Made by a program: the position numbers and the translations under genes
In this document: in pieces, positions 35,501-50,500 of the stretch
Layout of the letters: each line of letters begins with the position of its first letter
How positions within the stretch are numbered: position 1 is the first letter of the stretch
The notes under the pieces: model-generated
Databases searched by the model: none
Told to the model about the DNA's origin: nothing
What the model saw: only the letters and a program-made list of their open reading frames with translations
Assembly: GCA_036924085.1 (NCBI GenBank)
Contig: JAVGWX010000013.1
Coordinates: forward strand, 61,286,390 to 61,350,389
DNA from: Ariolimax columbianus
Taxonomy: Eukaryota > Mollusca > Gastropoda > Stylommatophora > Arionidae
Direction: 5' to 3'
Length of the DNA: 64,000 nt

Positions 35501-38500
35501 ATGTTCCAAGTGTAGCCAGAAGGACCAAGTTAAACAAATGTCTGATGTTCTAAGTACACAACTAAGACAAACTAATGTCTGATGTTCTAAGTGCAACCAG
35601 AACAACTAAGACAAATTAATGTCTGACGTTCTAAGTGTAACTAGAACTAAGACAAACTAATGTCTGATGTTCTAAGTGTAACCAGAACAACTAAGACAAA
35701 CTAATGTCTGATGTTCTAAGTGCAACCAGAACAACTAAGACAAATTAATGTCTGACGTTCTAAGTCCAACCAGAACAACTAAGACAAACTAATGTCTGAT
35801 GTTCTAAGTGCAACCAGAACAACTAAGACAAACTAATGTCTGATGTTCTAAGTGCAAACAGAACTAAGACAAACTAATGTCTGATGTTCTAAGTGCAACC
35901 AGAACAACTAAGACAAACTAATGTCTGATGTTCTAAGTGTAAACAGAACTAAGACAAACTAATGTCTGATGTTCTAAGTGCAAACAGAACTAAGACAAAC
36001 TAATGTCTGATGTTCTAAGTGTAACTAGAACTAAGACAAACTAATGTCTGACGTTCTAAGTCCAACCAGAACAACTAAGACAAACTAATGTCTGATGTTC
36101 TAAGTGCAACCAGAACAACTAAGACAAATTAATGTCTGACGTTCTAAGTCCAACCAGAACAACTAAGACAAACTAATGTCTGATGTTCTAAGTGCAACCA
36201 GAACAACTAAGACAAACTAATGTCTGATGTTCTAAGTGCAAACAGAACTAAGACAAACTAATGTCTGATGTTCTAAGTGCAACCAGAACAACTAAGACAA
36301 ACTAATGTCTGATGTTCTAAGTGCAAACAGAACTAAGACAAACTAATGTCTGATGTTCTAAGTGCAACCAGAACAACTAAGACAAACTAATGTCTGATGT
36401 TCTAAGTGTAAACAGAACTAAGACAAACTAATGTCTGATGTTCTAAGTGCAAACAGAACTAAGACAAACTAATGTCTGATGTTCTAAGTGCAACCAGAAC
36501 AACTAAGACAAACTAATGTCTGATGTTCTAAGTGTAAACAGAACTAAGACAAACTAATGTCTGATGTTCTAAGTGCAAACAGAACTAAGACAAACTAATG
36601 TCTGATGTTCTAAGTGCAACCAGAACAACCAAGTCAAACTAATGTCTGATGTTCTAAGTGTAACTAGAACAACTAAGACAAACTAATGTCTGATGTTCTA
36701 AGTGTAACCAGAACAACTAAGACAAACTAATGTCTGATGTTCTAAGTACACAACTAAGACAAACAAATGTCTTGTATTCTAATTACACCCAAAAGGTCTT
36801 AGTCAGGTTCAATCAAACAGATCAATAGACACACATGTCTGTATACCTTCTCTGTCCTTTTTGGCTCCCTTTTCAGCATCTTCTGTGTTGGTTGATATTG
36901 ACAACGTAGGGCTCTCCATGTTTCGACACAGAAAAAGCAAGACCCAGCTGATCAGCGACAAGTCAAGGTGTTCTTTGAAATATTAGAGACAATTTAAGCA
37001 AGTCAATTAATTTCCCAATCAGTCATTGCCTTATGTTCCTTCTAAGGCACTAAGATTTATGATAGATAATAATATAATAATGTTCGCTTAGGTATCTGAG
37101 GCCTGTTGCATCGATCAGCCACATCTATGACCCACAGCTGTGACGTGGTTCCAGGCCTCGTCCAGGGCGGAGGAGGAGGTTGCTACTTGCTGGAGCCATA
37201 CTGTTCAGGGACGGCCTCTTCTGCACCTCCAGCCGGTCGGGGGAAGACTTTTGCCGCTGAGGAAAGACTTGTGTAGTATCTTGTGGGCAGGGGTTTCCTG
37301 GTCCAGCCGTACAACATGACCGAACAAATAAACTCGGCGCCGATCAATTGTTTCTGAGATTGGGTGGAAGCCTGTTTTAGTAAAGACCTCCAAGTTGCAG
37401 ATGTAGTCATGCCATCGGATGCCCACGATACTCCGCTGGTTGCTCATGTGAAAGGCTTCCAGTCTCGACACGTCATGTTTCAGCAATGTCCAGGTTTCGT
37501 GGCCGTAAAGCAGGACTGGGACCACGCAGGACTGGTAGATGTGGATTTTTGTCCTGAGGGAGATCTTGCCATTACTCCACACACGTCGCAGGTCACGTAT
37601 AGCGGGCGCGGCTAGTCCGATCCGCCTTGTCATATCGGGACCGTTACGCCCATCAGATATCATGCTTCCAAAGTAGATGAATTCGTTGGTGCCCTCCGCA
37701 GTGTGACCTTGAGTTGGAATACCCTGGGGTGGTGTGTCAGAAATGAGGTTCTGAATTTTGGTCTTGGCCAAAAATATAGACAGATCTAGGGAGGGCATTT
37801 CACTGTCCAACATTTCCAGAGAGCGCTGCAGCGCAGATATGTCTGTGCCGAACAGAACAATGTTTATGTCATCCGCGTAAACAAGATCAGTAAAGATTGC
37901 CTGATCAATAGCTATACCCTCCTGATGCGCGCTGAGGCAGTCAAGAAGCCAGTCGACTGCCCGGCAGAATAGATCGAGGGCAAGAACACATCCCTGTCTG
38001 ACACCCGAAGTCGTGGGGAATCTGTCAGAGAGAGCGCCACCTAATCAAATTCTGGAGCCGGTGTCCTTGTGTAACTCCTTGATCGGGTTCAACAGGGGGG
38101 CAGGGGTGCCTATTCTCTGGAGGGCTTTCCAACCGAGTCGAAGGCGGACTTCAAGTCCACGCATGCAGCGTACAAGGGGCGATTGAAAGCCCGGTCCAGT
38201 TCGGCGAGGAAGTGCAGAGTAAGGATAACGTCGGTTGTAGAACGACCCTGGGCGAAGCCAGACTGTTCTGGACGACGTTTTGCGCTCAAGAGAGACTTGA
38301 GTCTAGCCAGTAGGGGGTGTGTCGATGTTGGTTTCTGTATCTGAGGGAGGATCTGGAGATTCAGCAGATAGATCGGGACATGCCGTTGCTGGTTAAGAGC
38401 ATACGTGTAGTGCACCTTCCACCTGTTCGCTACCTCCTCATATGACGAGCACATGGAGTCGTCAGACTTATTGATGAACTCTGCTTTTTTTCCTCATTCT

Positions 38501-41500
38501 GCTTGCCTCCAAGTTTCCCCTGACATCAACAGCGCATTTGTCGTCAACACTTGGGTTAGCCATGAGAAGCTGGATATTGTACATAGGGGGTCGGCACAGA
38601 TTTTAGAGAGGCATATGGGCTGATGGAGTACCTGATCATCAGCAAGCGATCGTCAGTGTTGGCAGGGGTCTCAGCACTATGAAAGACACGACAGGAAGTC
38701 ACCCAATTGAGACTTCTCACAAGGATGTGGTTGAGTTCCTTCCTAGTCCTTTGGTCGTAAGAGATGCATGTGTGGCGGTGGATGTCTAGGCGGCAGTACC
38801 CTGAACCGGTAATCTTCAGACTGTAGGCGACGCAAAATGACAAAAACCTGTGTGCGTTACCATTTGCATTTCCACTGCCGAATGAGCCCAGGACAGATTT
38901 ATAACCACTACGCTGGGACCCTGAAACTTCGTTGAAATCACCCAGTAGGATGAATTCATAATGTGAAAGAACTGTGTCTGAGGCATTGGCCAGATCCTGG
39001 TAGAAGTCGTCCTTTGCCTGTGGTTGGGCCTCATCTGTGGGGGGCGTAGGCAACTATTATTGTGAGATGACCATGTTTATGTTTCAGTCGTACCACGAGG
39101 AGCCAGTTCGACATGCCAAGCCAAGATACTATACTGTCTCTGAGTAGGGGTCTTGTGAATAAGCCCACACCATTTCTGTGTTAAAGGCCACCAGAGTGCA
39201 GCAGACATGCGTCTTCGACATCTTGTTGGATTTGGCTCTTTAGTCTTATTTCAGTGACACCGGCGATTGCAATGTTGAATGGACCTAGTGTTTTAGCCAG
39301 CATAGCCAGTCCTGTTTAGTGTCAGTTCATTCCATGTTGCGACCCTCATTGTTCCCCTTAAATCTGGAGGCAGCGCTGCTGCTGGCGAGGGTGCTGGTGA
39401 CATGTTTCGAGATTCGCAACCCCCGGTACGAGGGTGGAGAGGGCGCTATTGTGTTCTGTTCTGATGTGGTCATCGTGATCCCTGGAGGCTCTTGAGGGAG
39501 AGCCGGATACTCAGCTGCCAAGGAACTGAGGCCGCAAGGAAGGAGTTTGTAAGGAGTACTCCGTCTCCTGTGTGTCAGGCTGGTGTCCGTGTCTGTCTTC
39601 TGACGTTTACGTGCAAAAGGCACGACTGGGATGGGTCGGACATCTTCTAACGGCTAACAGCTGTGCAGCAAGCTAAGGGAGGGATGGTGTAAGATATGTT
39701 GTCTGCTTAATAGCTATACCCTCCTGATGTGCGCTGAGGCGGTCAAGAAGCCAGTAGACTGCCCGGCAGAATAGATCGGGGGCAAGAACACATCCCTGTC
39801 TGGATTGCAGCCAAGCGGAACGCTAGACACCGTGTAGGATCTGTTTCCTACATCTAAGTGCTGGACAATACTTGTCTGACCGAGGCCATCTTTGACCTTG
39901 CCTAGGCTTGCCGGTCTTAGCGACCACACTAGATAAGGTGTAACGGGTACAATACATCAGATGGACACACACAAACACCCTCTCAGAACAATAATCCGGC
40001 AAGCCAACTGATTGAGTGAATTATTATCCGATTGAAGACTTGGAAATGACAGAATTTAACACAAACACCAGTAGACGTGAACGCAACCTGTGAGGTGCAG
40101 CCATCATAATAAATAAACACAACGTAATAATGTCCGAGTATATAATGTTGTTGAGTGCCCACAATGAGTAAGTTTACACTTTTGTGCACCCTGATAAGGG
40201 CGTTATGTGGCGAGTTGTATTAGCTTTCCTCAAATCCTGAGTATGCTGATGACGGTGTACCGCAGTCCATCCAGGCGGTTGTGTTATGCTTGGCTTCATC
40301 TGTGTGATGGTCACTACTACGGGGATCACACCGATCCACATCTCATTAACAAGACTGTCTTGAAAACAGATTGTTTCCGGGGAACGCTACATGGAACTGG
40401 ACCGTGAAATACGACACAGGTTTAAGCGTAGTGCTATTCATATAGCCGGTATACATTCCAGGATAATCGGGCGGAAGAAAACACACAAAACGAACAAATT
40501 AATCAGTCAAATTTGAAAACAACAACATGATTCCATGAACACAAGTGTAAGTCATTGACTAGAATGAATTCCAGGCAAATCCATGGTCTGGCGGCATCCA
40601 TAATGAATTAAAACAGCAGCGCAATGTAGACCTGCAACCGGTTACAGCGCCATCCATGCCAAGTGACATCTATCTGGCAGCATATCAGCGAGTCCCTCAG
40701 ACTGTCCTTCAATCGTTTCTTTGGACAACATATCTTACACCATCCCTCCCTCAGCTTTCTGCACATCCGTTAACCGTTAGAAGATGTCCGACCCATCCCA
40801 GCCATGCCTTTTGCAATACCACATGGATGCTGGACATGTCAGCCCTCGATTGAACCTCAATGTCTGTGGCATGATCCTGACATCGGATGTGGAGTATTCG
40901 CCTCAGGTAAGATATGTGGAAGTGGTTTAGCCTCCTTGCATATCTAGAGTATATGGTCCAGCTCTCGCAGGCATAGAGGATGGCGGCACAGTTGAGCCTG
41001 AGTTTGGCCTTGACACTAATGTTATGATGACCCAACACCTTCGAGCAAATTCTATCAAAGGCTATGCTAGCCTTTGCTAATCTGTCTACAACCTCATAAT
41101 CAAAGTTGACAGATCTCGATACTTAGGTAAGTGAATTTATCAGGGGCCAAGACACAGCAGTGAATGAACTGATAGTGGCCAGTGATTCATAGCTGGCTAC
41201 TTGCATCAGAGTCCGCAAACCATAGATGACCAAGACCCTATTCCGTCTCCCCATGTCGACCCTGGCCAAGGGATAGGGATCGTAATGGGAAGGCAAACAC
41301 TCAAAAAAGTGAGTTAAAATTAAATTTGGCATGCAGAAAAGCGCAGATATTGCAGCCTCGCTGTAAACTGACATAACGTCCTTTACAGGACAAACATCAA
41401 AGAAGAAGATGAGGAATTTATCAACATTCTTTAGTGTCTGCAAACCGACTGTAATCTATATTTTTGTGTATGGTATACCTGGTGGTGGTTGGTACATGAC

Positions 41501-44500
41501 CAGTTTTCTTGGCGTTTATGGCCAGGCCAAAATTATCACATACGAGAGAGAACCAATCCATGCTCACCTACACATTTAGTTCTGAGTTACTGTCCAGAGC
41601 GTAGTCGTCAGCAAGCACAACGGCAACTCAGAACTTAATAATAATAATGTTCGCCTAGGCATCTATGGACTGTGGCGTTGATCAATCACTACTATGTCCA
41701 GCTGCTGAGACTTGTAGCCAAACCTCGTTCACTAAAGAAGAAGAGACTGCTATGTAGAACCATGTAGAACGGGGGCGGTCTCTCCAATGTCTCCAGCCTG
41801 GCGGATGGGAGACATATTTACACTTAGCTGACTTGGACATTATCTGGTGAGCTGGAACTTCCCGGTCCAGTTGAACCCCGTGACCAAACAGACAGGCGGC
41901 AGCGAGTCTGAGTGTCTGAGATGGGGGGAAGACTCGTCTTTGCAGATATCTCGAGATTACAGGCGAGTGTGAACCACCAAATACCAAGGATGCGTCGCTG
42001 GTTGCACGTACGAAAGGCATCAGAACTTTACATAAAAATAATAAATAAACTTACTTACTTAGTCGCTCCTCTTCTACCGTGAGGTGTAGAGGTATAAATA
42101 AACGCTGAAGTATTTTATGCCCCGAGTGGTTTGCCGGGGTCTACGTGACAACGCAAAGAATAGTACCACTACCCCACAGAGGGTATGTCGTGAGAGGCAA
42201 CTGTGTAATATGGCATAACACCGGCATGGTTAAGTAGTTTGTTGAGAGCAGCATAGATGGCACCTAACAGGCTGCAGGTTTATTTGCTCTTGAGTATATA
42301 AAGATAGACGCGTACATCAGTTAACCATCCTCCACAGTGGAGTAATAAGCTGCTCGAGTCTAGCCCGCTAAGCAGGAAATCCTCCTCCTGGCTACATCCA
42401 GCTCACACCAGAGATGGGACCTGCACAGGTGCGTATGCCCCTGTTGAAGTACAGGTCAACTAAGACTAAGTATTTTATGTCAAAAGAATGAATTACTGGA
42501 AAACACCATACTATCAAAGTCTTACTTGCTGCATTTTGTGACATTCCACGGTTACCGTCTGTAGCTAATAATGGCTGCAATACTGATGTCAACATGGCCA
42601 GCAGGCTGTCTAGGATGTGCAAAGCACTTGGTCCCGTCAGTGACTTTTGACCCAGTGCACTCAGCAGTATGAACACTCTGACAACAAAAACAGATAAAAT
42701 TTGTGCCCAAAAAATCAATTAATCACTGTTCTTCAAGTGTTTATATTTTACCTGACCCTGACCAGCATGTCTGATCAGCATGTTCTGCCTGACCCTGACT
42801 AACATGTCTGATCAGCATGTTTTGTCTTATCCTGACCAGCATGTCTGATCAGCATGTTTTGCCTGACCCTGACTAACATGTCTGATCAACATGTCTGATC
42901 AGTATGTCTCGCCTGACCCTAACATGTCTGATCAGTATGTTTCGCCTGACCCTAACATGTCTGATCAGTATGTCTCGCCTGACCCTAACATGTCTGATCA
43001 GAATGTTTCGCCTGACCCTAACATGTCTGATCAGTATGTTTCTCCTGACCCTAACATGTCTGATCAGTATGTTTCGTCTGACCCTAACATGTCTGATCAG
43101 TATGTTTCGCCTGACCCTGACTAACATGTCTGATCAGTATGTCTCGCCTGACCCTGATTAACATGTCTGATCAGTATGTTTCACCCGACCCTGACTAACA
43201 TGTCTGATCAGTATGTTTTGCCTGACTCTGACTAACATGTCTGATCAGTATGTCTCACCAGACCCTGATTAACATGTCTGATCAGTAAGTTTCGTCCGAC
43301 CCTGACTAACATGTCTGATCATTAGTCTTCCTCCCCTAGTGTTTCGGTATATAACTGTGAGGAGTGGGACCTATGGGAAGCTGATTCAGATAGATTTTCC
43401 ATGGTTCAATGAGCAATGGAGCAAAGTAAGATTGAAGATCGTCCTTCAGGACCAAGTCATCAATGTAGAAATCAGACATCAAACTTCCTTCACTGACATC
43501 AAGGATATAGCACTGCAATGGATTTTCAGATGAGCCAGCTATATGGAAGAGCATGCCGGGCAACAGATGGACAAGTAGAGAGATGTCCTGGTGCCCTACA
43601 ACTTTCTGCGCCCGAGGTTGAGATGGAGAGATGGCCTGAAGGAGGGCCTAGATCAAACACAGTACGCTACGGCAAAAGAGTGAAATGAGTTTACTCAACA
43701 TTTGGCCAACTGGCATCAGACATCAGACACATGTGCCTGATTGAATGCAAGGATTTAGAGATGAGAGTTTATGACAGTCTGTCATTGTTTCAACCTTTTC
43801 CATTCCAACAGCGTGAGATTACAACGATTTGGCTCCGTTCCACTGGCGTTGCTCTAGGGTCATTGCTTTATCGTATATAAACTACCTGGCTAATGCTATA
43901 GTAACGGCTGAACATAATGCTCTTTCGATTGAAGCAAGTTCCAATTTCTGTCATGTACAGTTAGATGAAAACAACGGCGATTTAAAAATTCATTTTAGAT
44001 TTTGAAAAGGATTTCTTGTTTTTTGCTTGGATTTGAAGATTCACCCATTATTGAGAATAGGAAAGTTAAATTTCTGCAACAGATTTTTCTGAGGTAGATC
44101 TAATTAGTTTGTTAATGTATATATAATAATTACATTTATAGTCGAAGTGACAGACATCGCCATTACGGTAAATATCGTTAGTAGTATTAGTACGTTTTTC
44201 TGCAATCTTTTTTTTTTCAAAACCGGGTGAGTATATATGTTTGTGCTATTTTTACCTTCATCTAAGTAATTGGGAATGCACTCATCGCCTGATTGTATGT
44301 GAATGTAAAGATCGCCTAAGGACAAGATCTGAATGTCTGTGGTATGTGCAGGACACTTTGGGAACGATGTGTGTTCTGATTGTATGTGTATGCACAGATC
44401 GGCGGAATTTGTGACCACAAGTGAGTACGTGATCCGACTATTAGTGACGTGATCTAATTACATGTGAATGCACAGATTGCCTGAGCATATGTGAGCCGCT

Positions 44501-47500
44501 TTGTATGTGAATGTACAGATCTCCTGATTGAAAGTGATCTGATTATATGTGAATGCACAGAACGACTAAGTACGTAATCTGATCAAGAGGACGAGTTTGT
44601 GTGTTGAGTGTGCAGCGGCAAGCGTCTGGGTATCATGTTCTTGGAGGAAACATTAAACAATACTGTAGTTCAATATATATATAAATTATGATTATTTAGT
44701 TCAGATGTACTTTCCTCTTTTTGTTGATATGCATGTTAATAAATGATGTTATGTTTCCATTTGAGGATTCCGTGACGAAATGGTTAAGCCGTCGGCTTCG
44801 TGATCAGGTGGTGTGGTGTGGGTTCGATTCCGGACTCTGCTATCTTTTTCACGGGTACATGATGCGGAGTCCCCTGCATCTCGTAAAAGCCCCCTAGTCG
44901 TCTTGTCCTTGACTTGCCACTGGGACCATGCGGCTCAAGACGAGAGTGTGTGGATTAAAAAGTAGCGCAGTTAATCCTTACTAAAAATAGCGCTAGCAAA
45001 ATTAATTATGCCATCATCGTCTACGATGGACGGCGGCCTTTGTCTATGTTTCCATTCAGGATAGTGTTTACTGCATTTTACTGTGTGAAGTCGTGTCATG
45101 GTGTGGATACATGTTGTATCTCTTTAGATAAGTAAACTACTAAGCTAAACCTAGACTCTGCCACATATCTTATTTTGGTCCGAGTGACCAGGATATCTTT
45201 GATAGGATAAGTACTACACAACTCTAAACCCCTTGCGCTGCCACACCCTTCAGACAGACTAAATAAAGTTTCTACAGTGAACGCTCAGTATTAGATAAAT
45301 TACATTACTGCTAACAGTAGTGTTGATGAAGATATCGATCGTTCTGATAACAATATTTTAATCTATTTATCTAGTCTTAGTTCTAAGTCGAGCGATGAAA
45401 GTGAAACTAAATTTATTGACAAGGGGTGGTGCCTTTTTTTTTCTCAAGTGATGGTAGTAACAGTTCAACAATTCAGGAAAGTTTCAAGATTCTGCACAGC
45501 CATGCTTGTGTGTATATTAGTATATTAAAAATGTGTGTGTATCTATATTTTGAAAACAGCAGGAACATTCATTATTTTCATAATTTAAAAAAAATAAACA
45601 ATTATGCAACTATGATCCCTCATACACAAATGTTCACCTCCATTTGTAAAATATATGTATTCCATTGAATATAATGTGTGTTATTTCAGTGAACTTTTTT
45701 TGGAAGATAAATATATCACAACTATGTTTGAGTTTTACATAAGAAATTGCGTTCAGAAGTCCGAAATATTTGGGGGTGAATGAGTTAGACTACCACATGG
45801 AAATGATTTTTAAATGACTTACCTGTCTTGGGGAAACACCTGAGAGTACCGAGAATGAAAATAATCATGCAGTATATTCCCGAGAAACTGTCCCCACCAT
45901 GGCTGCGTCCCGCACACTCTCACCAGAAACAGGCCAGCCAACACCTGGATGCGCTGTGTCCCATGAAGGCACAAGTGTTGGAACAGAGTCTGCGAGTGGC
46001 TGGGAGTGAGTGCCTGGTACAGGGAGACTGGTGGCTGTAGTATGGGGGCGCTACTGATAGTTGAAGTCAGCAGTGTGTCCAGAAGGCTTTCTAGGATGAC
46101 ACGAAGCTTGTCGGTTGAGGCCTGATGGAAAAGGTCATTTTGTTAGTCGGAAGAACATACTCACTCACACATACTCTTCCCAAGTATCTCTTTCTCTCAT
46201 GTTTAATTCTAGGTGAGGCCTAATTGATAAATTAATTTTGTTAGCCACTCACACACACTCACTGACTCGCACACACACCCTGACACACACAAACACATAC
46301 TCACTGACACACACACTCACTGACACATACACATACTCACTCACACATACTCTTCCCAAGTATCTATTTCTCTCATGTTTAATTCTAGGTGAGGCCTAAT
46401 TGATAAATTAATTTTGTTAGCCACTCACACACACTCACTGACTCGCACACACACACTCCCTGACACACACACTCACTGACCTACACACACTCACTGACCT
46501 ACACACACTTACTGACACATACACATACTCACTGACCTACACACACTCACTGACACACAAACACACTCACTGACACATACACATACTCACTCACACTCAC
46601 TGACCTACACACTCTCACTGACTCACACACACACCCTGACACACACACTCACGGACCTACACACACAAACACACTCACTGACCTACACACACTCACTGAC
46701 ACACAAACACGCTTACTGACACACACACAAATACGCTTACTGACACATACACATACTCACTGACACACACACACACTGACTGACACAGAGACATATTGAC
46801 ACACACACGCACACACACACTAATTAATACAGACACGCACTCACTGACACTGACACAGACAGGCAGGGACGCGGGCACATGCACACACTCTCACAGAGAC
46901 ATACTAACTTATGCATACTCTCACAGAGACATACTGACTCTCTCGCGAGCGTGCGCAGACACCGACTCACTCACTCACACATTAATACATACACATTTTC
47001 ATTCTGAATGACATGTTCCTCAGCGGCGGTTAAGCCGCTGCGAGTCCCAGCTTAATTTCCATTGTCTTCTGTATTGGGCCACGGTGGACCAGTGGGTGAT
47101 AAGTTTCCCGCCCGAAGCATCATAGATATTGTTTCTGAGTTCCAGGGAGTCAGACCAGTGCGTAGATGGTCTTCCCTGCGATTATTTTCTGTCTCTCCAG
47201 ACTGCTGTGGCTGTGCTCCAACGGTCATCAGTTATCCGAAGCAGGTGACCAGTCCAGCAATGCTTTACCTTGTCTGCGTGGGTAACTGCATTCTTCACCA
47301 ATAACAGTGTTGTGAAGACCTTTCAAACGTTGGTTGTGGAGCGTGAGGCCAATCATACGTCTATCGAGGGAGGCTTGAGTCACTCCGAGTTTGGACTCCA
47401 TTTTCTGGGTAAGAACCCATGTTTCTGTGGCATAATACATTGCAGGTGAGTTGAATAGGGAGGGGCGTAGACTCTGGTCGTGGGTGTGGTCTAGTGCTGA

Positions 47501-50500
47501 GAGCCGACCAGCCCGCGCGACGGCGTCTTGTTAGTTCTGGGTTTAGGTCGTTCTGCATGTTCAATAAGTGTCCTAGGTAGATATACTCCTCTATGTCCTC
47601 CAGACTCCTGCCATCGGGGGTGACTGGGTCATTTGTAGCGAAAGTTAGGCATGCCTTTTGTCTTGGAGATGTTCATCTCGAGACCCGCTTTTCTCCCTAC
47701 TTTGTGAAGCATAACTACCATATGGTTGGCATCTTTAGTTGCTTCTGTGATGACACTGTCATCTGCGAAGCGGAGGTGGTTAAGTCGCTTGCCGTTGATG
47801 TTGATGCCAAAGGGGGTCCAATCGCATTGACTGATGATGGACTGCAGGCATGAGGAAAAGAGACTTGGTGAAATAGGATCCCCCCTGGCGAACACCTTTC
47901 TGGACGGATACTATTACTGTTCTTCAGAATGGCTGGAGGGTTGTCGTAAAGTCTGTGTAGCAGTTAGCAAGAATACAGACATTGTCGGGATCAATGCCTT
48001 GGTCCAGCAGAGAGTGCTAAACAAAGAGCGGCTCTACATTTTCATATATCAAAAATGAGGGGACGGCGTGGCCTAGTGGTTAAGTGACACGGCTCACAAC
48101 CAGAAGGTGCTGGGCTCGATCCCCATCACAGCAACGGCCGTTACCCCGGGGAAGCAAATCCTTAGAAAATGCAGGAGGAAGCAGACCCTTACATAAAAAT
48201 GCATGCTGAAGTCGGATGCACTGGGCCGACAGGCGCAAAATAAAAACGCAGTGCAACGCACACCACCTTCGGGATTAGAGAAATGAGGCGAACGCAAAAA
48301 AAAAAAAAAAAAAAAATATATCAAAGATTACATTTCTGCTGACATACCTGGCCCAAGAGGGTTGCAGAATCTGCCAATTCATCAATGGCATCCACACAAA
48401 TACCAAGGGAAGTCTGAAGTCTGTGTATTGCACGCTGGGCTAAGTTCAATTGAAGCTGTAACTGCAGACACTCATTGTATGCCTAAAAGGTATAAAAGTA
48501 AAGTAAAGTGAAAATTCAGCAGAATTAACCGCTGGTTGGAAATGGGGTTTTTGAGGATCCATTGTACTAAGCCACAGCCTGTGATAGGTGGGTGTGGTCA
48601 GTGTCTTTCCTTACTGTTTTAACTTTCCCTAGCACATGCGCCAGGTACCCATGTACAGCTGGGTTGACTGGAAAAGCGGTACCCAATTAAAATGAAGACC
48701 CGGATTCTTTTAGTATCTGGACGCGATTCGAACTGAGACACGCTGTTACCCCACAGAAAATAGCGAATTGCTTGCTATGAACTGAGCTAAACACACACAC
48801 AGACCCACCTCAGATATTTCTGTAGACCACCTTTTTCTTGGTCGGCCTTGAATTTGGTGTATCTAAATAGCAGTGCTTGTTTTGTTTTGTTTTTTTGGGG
48901 TGGGGGGTGTTTGCTGATGTTGGTGGTAGTCTTGTTACGAGGCCAAACCATTTTTGATGCTGTCTTTTGACGATGTCTAATACCAGTCTCTTGATGTCCT
49001 CGTCACTGATTCTGTCTCTTCTTGTTACACCCTTGGTTCTAAATGTTGTTATTGCCAGGGGGTGTTGAGGATGAACTCTCAAAACCAGCTAAATGCTCCC
49101 ATGGTGTGCGTCTCACATAGCCTCTGACAACAAAGTCCATCTCCTGGCTTTGCGCGGCAAAATTGCTTTGACTAACAGGAAAAGGGGCGGAAAGCGAGCC
49201 ACTGGCGCCTTAAAACCAGTAGTTTCGGGCAAATGGGGCTCGACAGGAAAACAGCTCATCTAGGAGAAGGAAAACTGATTTCAAACCATCTGATGCCTTG
49301 CAAATAAGATACTGGCGTATCTTGTCGGGTTTTGTTAGATATGGCTGTGCAACCTGTTTTCTGATCACTCTGAAAGTTGGTCAGAGTCTACCAAACCTAA
49401 CAACCGACAACGTGATGTGTGAAGGAGCACACGCAAGAGGGTACAATGCCTTATCCAAGAGCGAGGAAAGACAACCTCAGCTAAGTGTTTTGACAGAGCA
49501 GACTAGGCCCTTAGCCTTGGTTGGTGGCTGGTCTAAGAGTGAAGCCCTGACAGGTGAACAGATAGAGTATTGCTCTGCTGATCCAGCCTTGTTCCAAATG
49601 TACTAGTATCAACTTTCCCTTGGCGCAAACAAGGCAGACAGAGAGAGGGACTAAACTGCATGGACAACACATGGTCTCTATATTTCTGCCTGGGCTTTGT
49701 GCTAAAAGCACAATTACTATCGTCTGACAAGATGAAAAGCGCCAATGATCTCACACCCAATATTTTTCACAGTCATTCATGGCAGCATCATCATGTAAAA
49801 AATATGTCATTACCATTACAACATTTGGCGAAAAAAATTTACCTGGCGCATTGTGTCTGTATACTCACCAGTGTATTTGTTGTGGTAACACCAATTTTTG
49901 CTATAGATAAGGCTGAAATAAAAACGTGGCAATTTCCACCTGCCTCGATAACAATAATTTGTTACTTTAAACAATTTAAAAAATTTTTTTTATCTATTTC
50001 ACACGGATTTGGAAGATTATCCCAATATTGAGGGGGATGAAGTTAACCATACTAACGTCAATCCAAATCGACTGACGTCATAAAAATCGCAAAACTAAGG
50101 TCGCATAATACGGCTGTTCTAATCAAATATAATCGAGCGGTTACGTAGAAATAGTCTGAACAATACTGTTCATTTGAGTGTAGTGATTGTAGAGAGTTCA
50201 AACTTCCATTCTTACGGTTAGATACAATGGCGATTTTGACATTAGTGTTTGACTTTTGGAAACGATGTCTTCTGTTTTTCGCTTGGATTTGAAGATTTAC
50301 CCATTATTGAAAATGGGGAGGTTTAAGTTCTTGTATCTCAGAAACTAACACATGCAACAACAAAAACAATAACACCAACAAATTCTTTATTAATATATTT
50401 CTCTACTCACAAACATATCATATCAATAAATCGTCAAATAAAAAAAGTTACAGGCACTCGAAGGCAACAATCCTAGAAAAATGTGACGAGCTGAAAAATA

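Noticed and set aside
42745..43345. CRISPR-like array of regular repeats
   Set aside because: There are no unique spacers; units are contiguous and diverged, the sequence is eukaryotic, and no cas genes are present.
44766..44840. Functional tRNA gene
   Set aside because: The A and B boxes lie at the head of a long SINE body and the stem pairing looks incomplete. The same reasoning applies to heads at 728, 29222, 48054, 48760, 56650 and 59000.
49298..49606. A 102-codon plus-strand frame in otherwise empty intron
   Set aside because: No recognisable domain or conserved neighbour; it may be LINE 5' sequence, so it is not called a gene.
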